NCBI GenBank assembly: GCA_944326915.1
Contig: CALVFT010000007.1
Span: 1-59,176 of the forward strand
DNA length: 59,176 nt
Source: Candidatus Gastranaerophilales bacterium
GTDB lineage: Bacteria; Cyanobacteriota; Vampirovibrionia; Gastranaerophilales; Gastranaerophilaceae
Direction of reading: 5' to 3'
Made by a program: the position numbers and the translations under genes. Every line of letters starts with the position of its first letter. Position 1 is the first letter of the stretch. The notes beneath the pieces are model-generated. The model saw only the letters and a program-made list of their open reading frames with translations, had not been told where the DNA came from and ran no database searches. This document shows, in pieces, positions 1 to 9,272 of this stretch.

Positions 1-1362
1 CAATTCATTAATAGCTTTTGCGGCTTTTTTACCGGCACCCATAGCATTAATAGCATTAGATTCTCCAACAGGAGCTACATCTCCTCCTGCGTATACAGTA
101 TCTAAAGAAGTAGTTCTTTTTTCTTCATCAACTGTTATGTAACCACGTTTGTCAGTAATGATTTCTAGTCCTTCAGCAATTGCTGATTTTTGGATAATTG
201 GATTTGGGCCTGTACCTAAAGCAACAATTACTGTATCAAGATCCATTACTTCAGTTTTTCCGGTTGATACTGGACGTCTTCTTCCTGATTCATCAGGTTC
301 ACCTAATTCCATAACTTCCAGTTCTACAGCCTTAACGTAGCCGTCTTCACCGAGAATTTCTTTTGGAGCATATAAGAATTTAAAGATAATACCTTCTTCT
401 TTAGCGTGTCTAATTTCTTCTAGACGAGCAGGTAATTCTTTTTCTGTTCTTCTATAAATAATATAAACTTCTTCAAATCCGACACGAACTGCTGTTCTTG
501 CAGCATCCATAGCAACATTACCGCCACCAAATATTGCAGCTTTTTTACCAACTCTCAATGGAGTAGGGCTATCAGGCTGACCTGCATGCATCAAGTTTAC
601 ACGAGTTAAAAATTCATTAGCAGAGAATACTCCGTTTAAATTTTCACCAGGAACGTGAAGCATTTTTGGCAATCCAGCTCCAGAGCAAATAAATATTGCA
701 TCGAAACCATCTTCTTTTAATTGTTTTAATGTAATTGATTTACCTACAATAACATTTGTATGGAATTTTACACCCATTGCTTTTAGGTTTTCGATTTCTC
801 TATCAAGAACAGTTCTTGGTAATCTGAAAGGTGGAATACCATATCTTAAAACACCACCTAATTCATGTAATGCTTCAAATACTTCTACTTCGTGACCTTC
901 TTTTCTCAAATCACAAGCTGCTGTCATACCAGCACAGCCAGAGCCGACTACTGCAACTTTTTTACCTGAAGGCTTAATCTCAGGCATATCTGCCTTAGTA
1001 TTGTCACCTACATATCTTTCTAATGCACCAATTGCAACCGGTTGACCTTTGATTCCTAGAATACAATTTCCTTCACATTGTCTTTCTTGAGGGCATACAC
1101 GTCCGCATACAGAAGGCAACATGCTTGTTTGTCTTATAATTTCACCTGCTTTGTCCAAATTACCTTCCTTAATCGCTTGAATAAATTGAGGTATTTGAAT
1201 ATTTACAGGGCATCCTTGAACACATTTTGGATTTTTACAATTCAAACATCTTGATGCTTCAAGTTTCACCTGTTCATCAGTCAAATTACTTTCTACAGGA
1301 TCAAAATTATGTCTTCTTTCAATCTTATCTTGTTCCTTCACATGTTGTCTTTCTACAGCCAT
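1..1362 (-). CDS. gltA: NADPH-dependent glutamate synthase small chain (partial, C-terminus off window)
   Basis: Translation of the minus strand is open from the ATG at 1362 to the window edge (454 codons). Family members are about 465-475 residues, so only the last few are missing. The N-terminus has two cysteine groups for Fe-S clusters (CLNCKNPKCVQGCP near residue 40, then CGRVCPQERQCEGNC near 75). A Rossmann FAD site (VAVVGSGCAGMTAACDL) and a second NADPH-type site (AAIFGGGNVAMDAARTA) follow, with YAGGDV close to the end. This is the GltD-like chain of the single-subunit or homotetrameric glutamate synthase type, which transfers electrons from NADPH. It may instead act with a ferredoxin-NADP reductase-like partner (SudA/SudB type) encoded beyond the left edge. 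An AAGGGG ribosome site precedes the ATG. Confidence 0.88.
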   Translation of the reverse strand, partial: MAVERQHVKEQDKIERRHNFDPVESNLTDEQVKLEASRCLNCKNPKCVQGCPVNIQIPQFIQAIKEGNLDKAGEIIRQTSMLPSVCGRVCPQERQCEGNCILGIKGQPVAIGALERYVGDNTKADMPEIKPSGKKVAVVGSGCAGMTAACDLRKEGHEVEVFEALHELGGVLRYGIPPFRLPRTVLDREIENLKAMGVKFHTNVIVGKSITLKQLKEDGFDAIFICSGAGLPKMLHVPGENLNGVFSANEFLTRVNLMHAGQPDSPTPLRVGKKAAIFGGGNVAMDAARTAVRVGFEEVYIIYRRTEKELPARLEEIRHAKEEGIIFKFLYAPKEILGEDGYVKAVELEVMELGEPDESGRRRPVSTGKTEVMDLDTVIVALGTGPNPIIQKSAIAEGLEIITDKRGYITVDEEKRTTSLDTVYAGGDVAPVGESNAINAMGAGKKAAKAINEL

Positions 1363-1495
1363 TTTATAAAATCCCCTTCTTATAATAAAATATCTATATA
1401 TACAATTTTACTTAAAAAAATCAAATGTGCAAGAAGTTTATAGAAGAGTAATATTAGTCAATGTTTTAGATTATTAAAATTAAATCATAATTATC

Positions 1496-1523
1496 TTGAA
1501 AAAAGATTATTACACAGTAAAAT
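1496..1523 (+). promoter_or_regulatory. Promoter of mutS2, predicted leaderless
   Basis: TTGAAA (1496-1501), a 16-base spacer and TAAAAT (1518-1523). The -10 box ends 6 bases before the mutS2 ATG at 1530, so transcription should begin at or next to the start codon. No Shine-Dalgarno sequence is present. Confidence 0.55.
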
Positions 1524-1529
1524 TCTTGT

Positions 1530-3899
1530 ATGAGTACAATTGTAGATAAATCACTTACAACACTTGAATTAGATAAAATCTTACAAAAATTGTCAAACTT
1601 TGCAAAAATTCCACAAAGTAAACAATTATGTCTTGATACAAAACCTTTTGATGATATTACCCAAATAAGACAACAATTAAAACTCACTAGAGAAGCAAAA
1701 TTTGTTTTAGACTTACCTGCAGATATTCCAATAGAATTCGTCGCGGATATTCAAAAAATACAAAAATCAATGACAGCTAGCTATCTTTCAGAAGAAGAAT
1801 TAGTAGATATTGCAAAAACTATAAGAACTTCAAGGATAATAAAAAACTTTTTGAACAATAACCTTGATGACTCGAAAATATTAAAAACACTTTCAAAAGA
1901 TTTAATTTCTGATAAGGAACTTGAAGATAAAATATTTTCAACATTTGATGAAAGTCTAAAAATACGACAAGATGCAACCCCTGAATTAAAAGGTTTGTAT
2001 TCTGCACTAAGAGATAATGAAAAAAATCTTAAAATTAAAGTAAATGAACTATTAAACTCACCAGAATTTTCAAAACATTTGCAAGAAAATATTTATACAA
2101 CAAGAGATGATAGAATAGTATTCCAAGTTATGGCCTCATCAAAAAGTAAAATTCCTGGAATTGTACATGACGTATCATCGACAAATAGAACTTTTTACAT
2201 CGAACCACAACAAATAGTTCCGCTAAACAATAAAATCAGAGAAATAAAATCTAAAATACACGCAGAACTTGTAAGAATTCTTGTAACTCTAACTAATTTG
2301 GTAAAAAATAAAATAAATGAAATTGCACAAAGTGAAAAAATAATAGCTCTTATCGATTATCAATTTGCAAAAGCGAGATATGCCATAAACATAAGTGCAA
2401 TTGAACCAGAAATCATTACAGACAAAATTATTAGTATCGAAAATATGAAACACCCTCTATTAATTGGGAATGTTGAAAATGTTGTATCTAACAATTTTGA
2501 AATTGGAAAAGATTATAAATCTATAATCATAACTGGATCAAATACCGGAGGTAAAACTGTTACACTAAAGACAATCGGCTTATTTATACTTATGGCAAAA
2601 TCAGGATTGTTCCTACCTTGTACAATGGCTAAAATTTATCCGTTCAAAGAAATCCTTGCAGACATAGGAGATGATCAAAGTATTCTTCAAAACTTATCAA
2701 CTTTTTCATCTCATATGACAAATATTATTGAAATATTAAACAAAAGTAATGATGAAACATTCGTATTACTTGACGAAATTTGTGCCGGGACTGACCCTGT
2801 AGAAGGAGCTGTATTGGCACAGGTAATTCTTGAAAAATTAGCAAATAAAGGAGCTTTTTCGACCATAACAACCCACTATGGAGAATTAAAAGCTCTTGAA
2901 TTTTCAAATCCATATTTCAAAAACGCATCCGTTGAATTCAACACAGAAACATTAAAACCAACATACAAACTACTAATAGGAATTCCCGGATTAAGCAACG
3001 CAATTTCAATATCCGCAAATCTCGGACTTGATAAAGAAATTGTAGAAAAGGCTAAAAATATAATCGTATCACAAAAAGATCCTTCTATTCTTGTTGTAGA
3101 AAAGCTCCAAGAGACACAAGCAAAACTTGCTCAAAATCTACAAGAAACTGAAAAAATTAAAGAAGAATCAGAAATCATCAAATCTGAATATGAAGAAAGC
3201 CTTCAAAACATAAAAAAAGACAAGAAAAAAACAGTTAAAAATATAAAAGATAAATTTGACCATGAGCTTTTATCTGCTAAAGCTGAAATAAAAGAAATTC
3301 TTGATGAATTAAGAAAAGAAAAATCTGAAAAAATTGCCCGTCGTTCATACGCACGTTTAGCACAAATGGAACAAAAATTTAGAGGCAAACTCGATAAATT
3401 TGATGAGAAACAACAGTATGAAAAAATTGATTGGAATAAAGTCAATATCAATGACAAATTAATCTTAAAAGAATTACATCAACCTGTAATCGTATTATCA
3501 CTTCCTGACAAAAATAATAATATTTTTGTTCAAATGGGCAATTTCAAAACCAAAATACAATGTGAAAAACTTGCTCCATATGACAAATCGTTTGAGAAAA
3601 AAGAATCAGTATATCGACCAAGCAGTTTCAAAAGCTTTGAATTAAAAAAAGTAAGTCTTTCAAATACTCTTGATCTCAGAGGATACAAAGTTGAAGAAGC
3701 TCTTGACAGTTTAGAATTTTACTTAGATAAAGCAAGCCTATCTAATGTATCACCGGTGTACATTATTCACGGTCACGGCACAGGAGCTTTGAAATCAGCT
3801 GTTCGAGAATTTCTGTCTAGTTCGCCATACGTAAAAGAATTTAGACCAGGAGAAGATGGAGAAGGCGGCGATGGAGTAAGCGTTGTAGATATAAAATAA
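1530..3899 (+). CDS. mutS2: Endonuclease MutS2
   Basis: 789 residues, the usual MutS2 length. It has the MutS core/clamp region, then an ABC-type ATPase with Walker A GSNTGGKT (about residues 336-343) and Walker B LLDEICAGTDP (about 412-422). A lysine/glutamate-rich coiled coil spans about 520-640, and a C-terminal Smr nuclease domain carries LDLRGYKVEEA (about 714) and HGHGTG. No MutS mismatch-recognition N-terminus is present. Known MutS2 proteins suppress recombination or rescue collided ribosomes; which applies here is not visible. The ATG at 1530 follows a promoter with no room for an untranslated leader. Confidence 0.95.
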   Translation: MSTIVDKSLTTLELDKILQKLSNFAKIPQSKQLCLDTKPFDDITQIRQQLKLTREAKFVLDLPADIPIEFVADIQKIQKSMTASYLSEEELVDIAKTIRTSRIIKNFLNNNLDDSKILKTLSKDLISDKELEDKIFSTFDESLKIRQDATPELKGLYSALRDNEKNLKIKVNELLNSPEFSKHLQENIYTTRDDRIVFQVMASSKSKIPGIVHDVSSTNRTFYIEPQQIVPLNNKIREIKSKIHAELVRILVTLTNLVKNKINEIAQSEKIIALIDYQFAKARYAINISAIEPEIITDKIISIENMKHPLLIGNVENVVSNNFEIGKDYKSIIITGSNTGGKTVTLKTIGLFILMAKSGLFLPCTMAKIYPFKEILADIGDDQSILQNLSTFSSHMTNIIEILNKSNDETFVLLDEICAGTDPVEGAVLAQVILEKLANKGAFSTITTHYGELKALEFSNPYFKNASVEFNTETLKPTYKLLIGIPGLSNAISISANLGLDKEIVEKAKNIIVSQKDPSILVVEKLQETQAKLAQNLQETEKIKEESEIIKSEYEESLQNIKKDKKKTVKNIKDKFDHELLSAKAEIKEILDELRKEKSEKIARRSYARLAQMEQKFRGKLDKFDEKQQYEKIDWNKVNINDKLILKELHQPVIVLSLPDKNNNIFVQMGNFKTKIQCEKLAPYDKSFEKKESVYRPSSFKSFELKKVSLSNTLDLRGYKVEEALDSLEFYLDKASLSNVSPVYIIHGHGTGALKSAVREFLSSSPYVKEFRPGEDGEGGDGVSVVDIK

Positions 3900-3969
3900 A
3901 AAAGGTTTGCTATATCTAGAAAAAAGTGGTATTATGTAATTCGCTTATTAGATAATATGGAGCTTAATT

Positions 3970-5130
3970 ATGGATTTAAAAGATATTAGAAGAGAGTACG
4001 AACTTATTGATTTATTTTGCAATCTTGCAGAAATACCTTCCCCATCTTTAAAAGAAGAAAAAGTCGCTAATTGGATTAAAGATTATTGTGACAAGAATGG
4101 AATAAGTTGTAAGTTTGATAATTATAACAATGTATATATCCACGTACCAGCTACAGACAATACTAAACAGCCTCTATTACTGTCATCACATATGGATGTA
4201 ATTGGAGATGACAGTCCGGTAAAAACTTATCTTGACGGAGATTTTATACGAGCAGAAGGTAGAACTCTTGGGGCTGATGATAAAGCAGGTGTTGCAAATG
4301 CACTATTATTTGCAAAAGAACTGGCATCTTCTAATCTAAAACATGGCGGATTAGAAATTATGTTTACAAGAGATGAAGAATCCGGAATGTCAGGGATTAG
4401 ACATGTCGAATTTGATAAACTAAATTCAAAATATGTATTAGTATGTGATAGTGATTCTTTAGGCCAGCTAGAAGTGGCTGGAGCAAGCTATACTTTAGTA
4501 AGAATTAAAGTTCATTCATACAAAGGCGGACACTCAGGAATTGACATTGGAGATTCTACAAGAGAAAATGCTGCAAAACTAATAGCAGATATTATTGCAA
4601 ACCTACCTCAAGGTGTATATTATTCAGAAAACGGAGAGGTAGTCACATCTTGTAACATTGGTGGTATCAAGGCTGGCAATATTGAGGTTACAAATATTAT
4701 AAATACAGATGCAGAAGTAAGTTATTCTATAAGAAGTTCAAGCAGAAAATATGAACAAGAACTTCAAGATAGAATGAAGTTAGAAGTAGATGAATTTAAC
4801 AAAGAATACGAAAACATTGCAAAAGCATCCATCACTTTTGAAGAACATCTACCGCCTTTTGAAAAAACAGATGATGAATACATTCCAATTCTTTTTGAAA
4901 CAGCAGCTAAAAAAGTAGGAGTAACTCCTGAAATTTCATCATTCCACGCAGGAGCAGAAACTCATATTTATGCCAATAAAACAAATGCTAAGGGTGAAAA
5001 TTTCACACCTTACCTTGTAGGACTTGCAACTGTCTGCAACATGCACTCTAAAGAAGAATATCTTGACTACAAAACAATACTCAAAGGACATGAATTACTT
5101 AAATCGTTCTTTGATGCATTCAATGCATAA
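3970..5130 (+). CDS. M20 family metallopeptidase, PepT-like (tripeptide aminopeptidase type)
   Basis: 386 residues, cytosolic (no signal peptide). M20 metal-binding motifs are in order: SSHMDVIGD (His about 74), GRTLGADDKAG (Asp about 101), TRDEESGMSG (catalytic and metal glutamates about 135), VCDSDSLG (Asp about 162) and SFHAGAETHIYA (His about 325). A dimerisation domain containing GGHSGIDIG lies in the middle. It probably removes N-terminal residues from short peptides. A GGAG site precedes the ATG, and a strong terminator follows the stop. Separation of PepT proper from the related PepT2-like/YqjE group needs an alignment. Confidence 0.87.
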   Translation: MDLKDIRREYELIDLFCNLAEIPSPSLKEEKVANWIKDYCDKNGISCKFDNYNNVYIHVPATDNTKQPLLLSSHMDVIGDDSPVKTYLDGDFIRAEGRTLGADDKAGVANALLFAKELASSNLKHGGLEIMFTRDEESGMSGIRHVEFDKLNSKYVLVCDSDSLGQLEVAGASYTLVRIKVHSYKGGHSGIDIGDSTRENAAKLIADIIANLPQGVYYSENGEVVTSCNIGGIKAGNIEVTNIINTDAEVSYSIRSSSRKYEQELQDRMKLEVDEFNKEYENIAKASITFEEHLPPFEKTDDEYIPILFETAAKKVGVTPEISSFHAGAETHIYANKTNAKGENFTPYLVGLATVCNMHSKEEYLDYKTILKGHELLKSFFDAFNA

Positions 5131-5132
5131 AT

Positions 5133-5164
5133 AAAAAAGGAACTCTTAAAGAGTTCCTTTTTTA
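5133..5164. terminator. Symmetric intrinsic terminator between convergent genes
   Basis: Inverted repeat GGAACTC/GAGTTCC with a 5-base loop, flanked by an A-tract on the left and a T-tract on the right. It can therefore terminate the peptidase gene and, read on the other strand, the convergent 629-codon gene. Confidence 0.9.
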
Positions 5165-5165
5165 T

Positions 5166-7055
5166 TTATGAAAAAGCTTTGAATGAACGTTCTACGTTTT
5201 TATCAATTACACTTTTTACTGAATCATATTCAGTTTGTAGTGCGCTATGTTCAGTATCTAATTTTTTAAGATCTTGATCATATTTTTTATCTTGTTGTTC
5301 TATTTCATTTAAAGCATTTTGATATTTTGCTTCAGCTTTAGCTATAGCTAAATCATTTTGTGCACTTGAAATATCTGTTGCGTTATTATATTGGATAGAT
5401 ACCCAATCATATGTTCCCATATTCGGATATGTAATAGAACCATTTTCTGAGAATGAAACTTGTTCCATTGACAGTACACCATGTTCAAATGCGAACTGTA
5501 ACCACTCTGCATTATTCATTAATGATTCATCCAATACTTTGTATTTATTATCATTATCAGCCTTTTGAGTTTCTGAAATACCTCCCATTCTATACCATAG
5601 ATTTTTATACCATTCACATCTTGGATCACTTTCATCCAATATTTCTTTTTCAGGAATCTTAGATAAAGCATCAGTGTATTGCAATTTTAATGGTTCTATG
5701 CCGCCAACCCAATCTCTTAAAGAATTCATAACAGCTTCAACTGCTTTATTGAATTTTGCATTATCAAATACAGATTCAGAAGATAAAGCTGTTTCCATAT
5801 CAGATTGAAAATTTTGTAAAACAGGTAATAACTGAGTATTATAATCTAAACCTAAATCCGTTCTTTTTTCAACAGCATAATACAAATCAACAATTCTTTC
5901 TGGCCAAGTTTTTAATGTTTTTTCATAGGTACCATCACCATCCGTATCAACCCATTTGTAGTTGCTTAGAAGTTTATCTCCTTCAGATGATCCATAAGTA
6001 GTTGTATCTGAAGAATCTTCAGGAACTTTACACTTATTATTAGAATCCCACAAATATTCTGAAACTTCAGCCATATCCGGAGTTGTTCCATCAATATTTA
6101 TCTGAGATCCATTTATTTTATTAGCTCCAACACTTATACTACTTCCAGTTGTAGTAGTTTCATTACGTGTCCAAGAACTATCAACATTTTTGGAACTATT
6201 TACTTCACTTTTTTGTAAATTCATCAAATGAGCTAATACATGTAAATAGCAAATACTATTTCCAGATCCTCTAATAGCATTGTTATAGCATCCTTGTGAA
6301 GCATTCACAAATTTATTTGCTAGTTCACTATTACCTGTAATTACAGGATAGTAAAATTCTGCACTAAGCTCATCAGGATATGTAACTGCAGGAGGGGTCA
6401 ATGTATGATTAATATAATCTCCAAAAGAACCACCAATTGCAGTATAATCTTCAATAGCTAAACCTGCAAGAGAAGACTTCCAATTATTTACATAACCAAA
6501 AATCGCATTAAAATCTGCCTCTGTAAAATTAGTTGCATTTTTAGATAAAAGGTTATTTATATTTGAAATATTATTTGTAGTTAAATTTGTTAAATATTGA
6601 TCCCATTTATATATATCATTCTCATCATAGTATAAAGAATAATTTTCGCCATATATTCCAGTCAAAGCTTCTCCATAAGCAGGATTTTCAATCATTGGAA
6701 CACCATAACATCTTAAGAACTCAATTAATGTATCACTATTTTCATAGTTTTGTTTATCTATACCGCTTACCATTAATTGTCCTGATGAATTTACAAGACC
6801 ATACTGAGTTTTCAAATCATTATAATTCATCAAAAGAGAAGGAGTTAAACTTTGTGATATTTTTTCTCCATTACTGTTATATGAGTTGTACATTAAAGAT
6901 GTTGCATTTAATGCATTCATATAATCTGAATTTGCTTCAGATGATTTGTCAGCCAAACGAAGCTTTGAATTAGTTATTAATTGAGAACGCATTTCATTAT
7001 CGGTCAATCTGGCCGTAATGCTCAATAATCTTGCTTGTGCTGCTGACATTCCCAT
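5166..7055 (-). CDS. Large protein of unknown function with conserved-looking end modules
   Basis: 629 residues; I do not recognise a named family. There is no signal peptide. It opens with MGMSAAQARLLSITARLTDN, a helical segment rich in alanine, serine and glutamine. The middle (about 100-540) is asparagine/serine/tyrosine-rich and has a calcium-loop-like DTDGDGTYE (370-378). It ends in a charged coiled coil (about 565-615) and the tail NVERSFKAFS. Helical ends around a variable centre recall proteins exported by type III or flagellar machinery, but no such genes are in the window. An AAAGGGA site lies 12 bases before the first ATG; a second in-frame ATG two codons later is an alternative start. 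Confidence 0.8.
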   Translation of the reverse strand: MGMSAAQARLLSITARLTDNEMRSQLITNSKLRLADKSSEANSDYMNALNATSLMYNSYNSNGEKISQSLTPSLLMNYNDLKTQYGLVNSSGQLMVSGIDKQNYENSDTLIEFLRCYGVPMIENPAYGEALTGIYGENYSLYYDENDIYKWDQYLTNLTTNNISNINNLLSKNATNFTEADFNAIFGYVNNWKSSLAGLAIEDYTAIGGSFGDYINHTLTPPAVTYPDELSAEFYYPVITGNSELANKFVNASQGCYNNAIRGSGNSICYLHVLAHLMNLQKSEVNSSKNVDSSWTRNETTTTGSSISVGANKINGSQINIDGTTPDMAEVSEYLWDSNNKCKVPEDSSDTTTYGSSEGDKLLSNYKWVDTDGDGTYEKTLKTWPERIVDLYYAVEKRTDLGLDYNTQLLPVLQNFQSDMETALSSESVFDNAKFNKAVEAVMNSLRDWVGGIEPLKLQYTDALSKIPEKEILDESDPRCEWYKNLWYRMGGISETQKADNDNKYKVLDESLMNNAEWLQFAFEHGVLSMEQVSFSENGSITYPNMGTYDWVSIQYNNATDISSAQNDLAIAKAEAKYQNALNEIEQQDKKYDQDLKKLDTEHSALQTEYDSVKSVIDKNVERSFKAFS

Positions 7056-7169
7056 TGTATCTTTAGTCCCTTTCTTTTATAAATTTCCTTTGATACAAAT
7101 AGATGTACGGCATATTTAAAATATTTCTTTAATATAATACATTGTTTTGTAACGAAAAGTAACAATAGA

Positions 7170-7197
7170 AAAAGACAGGATATTAATCCTGCCTTTT
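7170..7197 (-). terminator. Intrinsic terminator after the lytic transglycosylase gene
   Basis: Read on the minus strand, a 12-base stem (AAAAGGCAGGAT / ATCCTGTCTTTT, one wobble pair) with a 4-base loop and a T-run lies 34 bases after the stop. Confidence 0.75.
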
Positions 7198-7230
7198 CTA
7201 CATTTTGTTTAACTTTTTACACTTTTAATT

Positions 7231-7893
7231 CTATATCGCAATAGTTTGAGTTTCAAGTTTTAACTCTATTTGTTTTTCATCTAAAAGCTCTACATTCAAG
7301 TCTTTTGCGTCTTTAACCTTAACCCCTGACGACTTAACAACAGCGGCTGGAGCTTTTGCCATTGTATGCTGTGTAGCCTTTGAAGCAGCTACAGCTTGCG
7401 CATTTTTCTTTCTCGCATTTACAACTGCAGGATCTGGATTATACTTCTGTCTGTTAACATCAGTCATAATCTTCGATACAAATCTTCTTGTTTCACCATA
7501 TGGAGGAACTGCATTGTATCTTTTTACATTTCCAGGACCTGCATTGTAAGCAGCTAAAGCTAGTTCAACTGAGCCAAACATATTATACATTTTTTTGTAA
7601 TACATAATACCGCCTCTGATATTATCATTCAAAGAATAAGGATTTAACCCCATTCTTCTAGCGGTTGAAGGCATCAATTGAAAAACTCCAACAGCTCCAT
7701 GAGAGCTACGCGCTTCATGACGGAAACCTGATTCTGTTCTTGCAATACTTAATGCAATAGCAGGATCCACTCCTAATTCAAGAGCGTGCTTTACTATTGT
7801 TGCTTTTACAGAATTGACATCAGCTGCGTTCGCCTGTGCCTGTGTGAATACAATACACACTAGTGTAAAAGTTAACAGTAATAGTTTTCTCAA
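7231..7893 (-). CDS. Lytic transglycosylase, SLT domain, secreted
   Basis: 220 residues. Signal peptide MRKLLLLTFTLVCIVFTQAQA is followed by a compact Slt70-type domain. The catalytic glutamate is E54 in ARTESGF, followed by GAVGVFQLMPSTA, NIRGGIMYYKKM and ALAAYNAGPGNV. It cleaves the MurNAc-GlcNAc bond of peptidoglycan with formation of 1,6-anhydroMurNAc. The C-terminal 70 residues are alanine/lysine-rich with no known domain. The start codon is TTG, preceded at 8 bases by AGAGG; no in-frame ATG fits. It is transcribed alone, between its own promoter and a terminator. Confidence 0.92.
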   Translation of the reverse strand: MRKLLLLTFTLVCIVFTQAQANAADVNSVKATIVKHALELGVDPAIALSIARTESGFRHEARSSHGAVGVFQLMPSTARRMGLNPYSLNDNIRGGIMYYKKMYNMFGSVELALAAYNAGPGNVKRYNAVPPYGETRRFVSKIMTDVNRQKYNPDPAVVNARKKNAQAVAASKATQHTMAKAPAAVVKSSGVKVKDAKDLNVELLDEKQIELKLETQTIAI

Positions 7894-7995
7894 AATGTAA
7901 TCCTCTATGTTGTAAATTGAAAATTTCCAAAAATGACCTCCTAAATAGTTCTATAAAGGAAGTTTTTACTTCCGGAAATAAAAGTTTGTAACACC

Positions 7996-8023
7996 ATAAT
8001 AGTACAAAAATTTGAAATTTCAA
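7996..8023 (-). promoter_or_regulatory. Promoter of the lytic transglycosylase gene
   Basis: On the minus strand: TTGAAA (8023-8018), 16-base spacer, TATTAT (8001-7996). The -35 box lies inside a 12-base palindrome (TTGAAATTTCAA, 8012-8023), so a regulator could bind there. The predicted leader is about 95 bases and includes a small GGAAGT/ACTTCC hairpin. Confidence 0.45.
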
Positions 8024-8128
8024 CCCCTTAGTAAAAAACAGCAGAAAACAAGACCCTTGTAACGCCTTATTTTACAGGTTTTATAGTGTATTGTTAACAA
8101 TTATAAATTTACTTAAATTTAGAATTTT

Positions 8129-8157
8129 TGGCCATTAAAAATTTTCGTGCTAGAATA
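8129..8157 (+). promoter_or_regulatory. Promoter of the MTA phosphorylase gene
   Basis: TTGGCC (8129-8134), 17-base spacer ending in TGC, TAGAAT (8152-8157). This is an extended -10 form, 31 bases before the ATG. The rest of 7894-8188 holds the divergent slt promoter, an ATTGTTAACAAT palindrome near 8090 and nothing else that I recognise. Confidence 0.5.
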
Positions 8158-8188
8158 AATAAATAGAAAAAATGAGAGGTAAAATATT

Positions 8189-8992
8189 ATGGAAAATAAA
8201 AAATTAGCTACTATCGGTGTATTTGGTGGATCAGGATTTTATAAATTCCTTGATAATATTGAAGAAATCAAAATTGAAACACCTTATGGTATGCCAAGTG
8301 ACAATGTATTTTTAGGAACAATCGGACAACACAAAGTTGCATTTATTCCTCGTCACGGAAGAAATCACACAATACTTCCACACCTAATAAATTACAGAGC
8401 CAATGTATGGGCTATGAAGTCTATAGGTTGTGAAAGAGTTATTTCTCCTTGTGCAGCAGGCAGCTTACAAAAGCACGTTAAACCAGGTGATTTTGTAATT
8501 TGTGATCAGTTCGTTGACTGGACAGATGGAAGAAAAACAACTTTCTTTGAAGGACCTATCGTAACTCACCCTTCTGCTGCAGAAACTTATTGTCCGGAAT
8601 TAAGAAAACTTGCTATAGGAACTGGAAAAGAATTAGGAATTACAATACATGAACAAGGTACTGTTGTTGTAATTAACGGACCTAGATTCTCTACAAAAGC
8701 AGAATCTAAATTCTTTACAAACCAAGGTTGGGAAGTAATCAATATGACTGCATTCCCTGAAGCATATTTAGTAAAAGAAATGGACATGTGTCCACTTAAC
8801 ATTTCTTTAATTACAGATTATGATGCAGGTCTAGTAGGAGATGTTCCTCCTGTTTCTCACCATGAAGTAATAGAAGTGTTTAATAATAACGTTGCAAACT
8901 TGAAATCATTATTATTCAATATGATTGAAAAAATCCCTACAGAAAGAAATGTATGCAACTGTGCAAATACTAAGAAAAACTCTCAATTATAA
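8189..8992 (+). CDS. mtnP: S-methyl-5'-thioadenosine phosphorylase (PNP/MTAP family 2)
   Basis: 267 residues, normal for the family. Signature stretches are GVFGGSGFYKF (phosphate site), IPRHGRNHTILPHLINYRAN, GTVVVINGPRFSTKAES and NMTAFPEAYLVKEMD (substrate methionine region). It converts methylthioadenosine plus phosphate to adenine and methylthioribose-1-phosphate in purine and methionine salvage. Closely related enzymes act on inosine or adenosine instead, so the substrate is inferred. A cysteine pair (CNC) near the C-terminus is also seen in archaeal MTAPs. GAGG lies 11 bases before the ATG, and yggT follows after 10 bases in the same transcript. Confidence 0.9.
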   Translation: MENKKLATIGVFGGSGFYKFLDNIEEIKIETPYGMPSDNVFLGTIGQHKVAFIPRHGRNHTILPHLINYRANVWAMKSIGCERVISPCAAGSLQKHVKPGDFVICDQFVDWTDGRKTTFFEGPIVTHPSAAETYCPELRKLAIGTGKELGITIHEQGTVVVINGPRFSTKAESKFFTNQGWEVINMTAFPEAYLVKEMDMCPLNISLITDYDAGLVGDVPPVSHHEVIEVFNNNVANLKSLLFNMIEKIPTERNVCNCANTKKNSQL

Positions 8993-9002
8993 GAGGTAAA
9001 AA

Positions 9003-9272
9003 ATGATTAATGGAATAATTTACGGAATAAATAATGTATTCAACTTATATTTTTTCTTAATTATTTTAAGAATATTTTTAAGCTGGATTCCTAACATCAG
9101 ATGGGAAAACAATCCTTGGAGCACAATTAGGATTGTAACTGATGCTTATTTAGATTTATTCCGTAAAATAATTCCTCCATACCGTGGCTTAGATTTTTCA
9201 CCAATAATAGCAATTCTTGCATTACAGATATTAAATTATTTGATAGTATTTGTTTTGCTTTTGTTTAAATAA
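9003..9272 (+). CDS. YggT family membrane protein
   Basis: 89 residues with two hydrophobic segments (about 12-30 and 65-88) around the conserved amphipathic part RIFLSWIPNIRW...DAYLDLFRKIIPPYRGLDFSPIIA, which is diagnostic for YggT. The family is linked to cell division, osmotic shock and, in cyanobacteria and plastids (Ycf19/CCB3), membrane complex assembly. Cotranscribed with the MTA phosphorylase (GAGG ribosome site just after that stop codon). Its last 42 bases overlap the 3' end of the gene on the other strand. Confidence 0.88.
   Translation: MINGIIYGINNVFNLYFFLIILRIFLSWIPNIRWENNPWSTIRIVTDAYLDLFRKIIPPYRGLDFSPIIAILALQILNYLIVFVLLLFK

Noticed and set aside
7894-7990. Cyclic di-AMP riboswitch upstream of the lytic transglycosylase
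   Set aside because: The leader is only about 95 bases, too short for that class, and shows just a small hairpin.
7820-8023. Short coding region with AGGAGG overlapping the start of the lytic transglycosylase gene
   Set aside because: It overlaps the signal peptide codons in another frame, has no recognisable product, and slt has its own AGAGG site.
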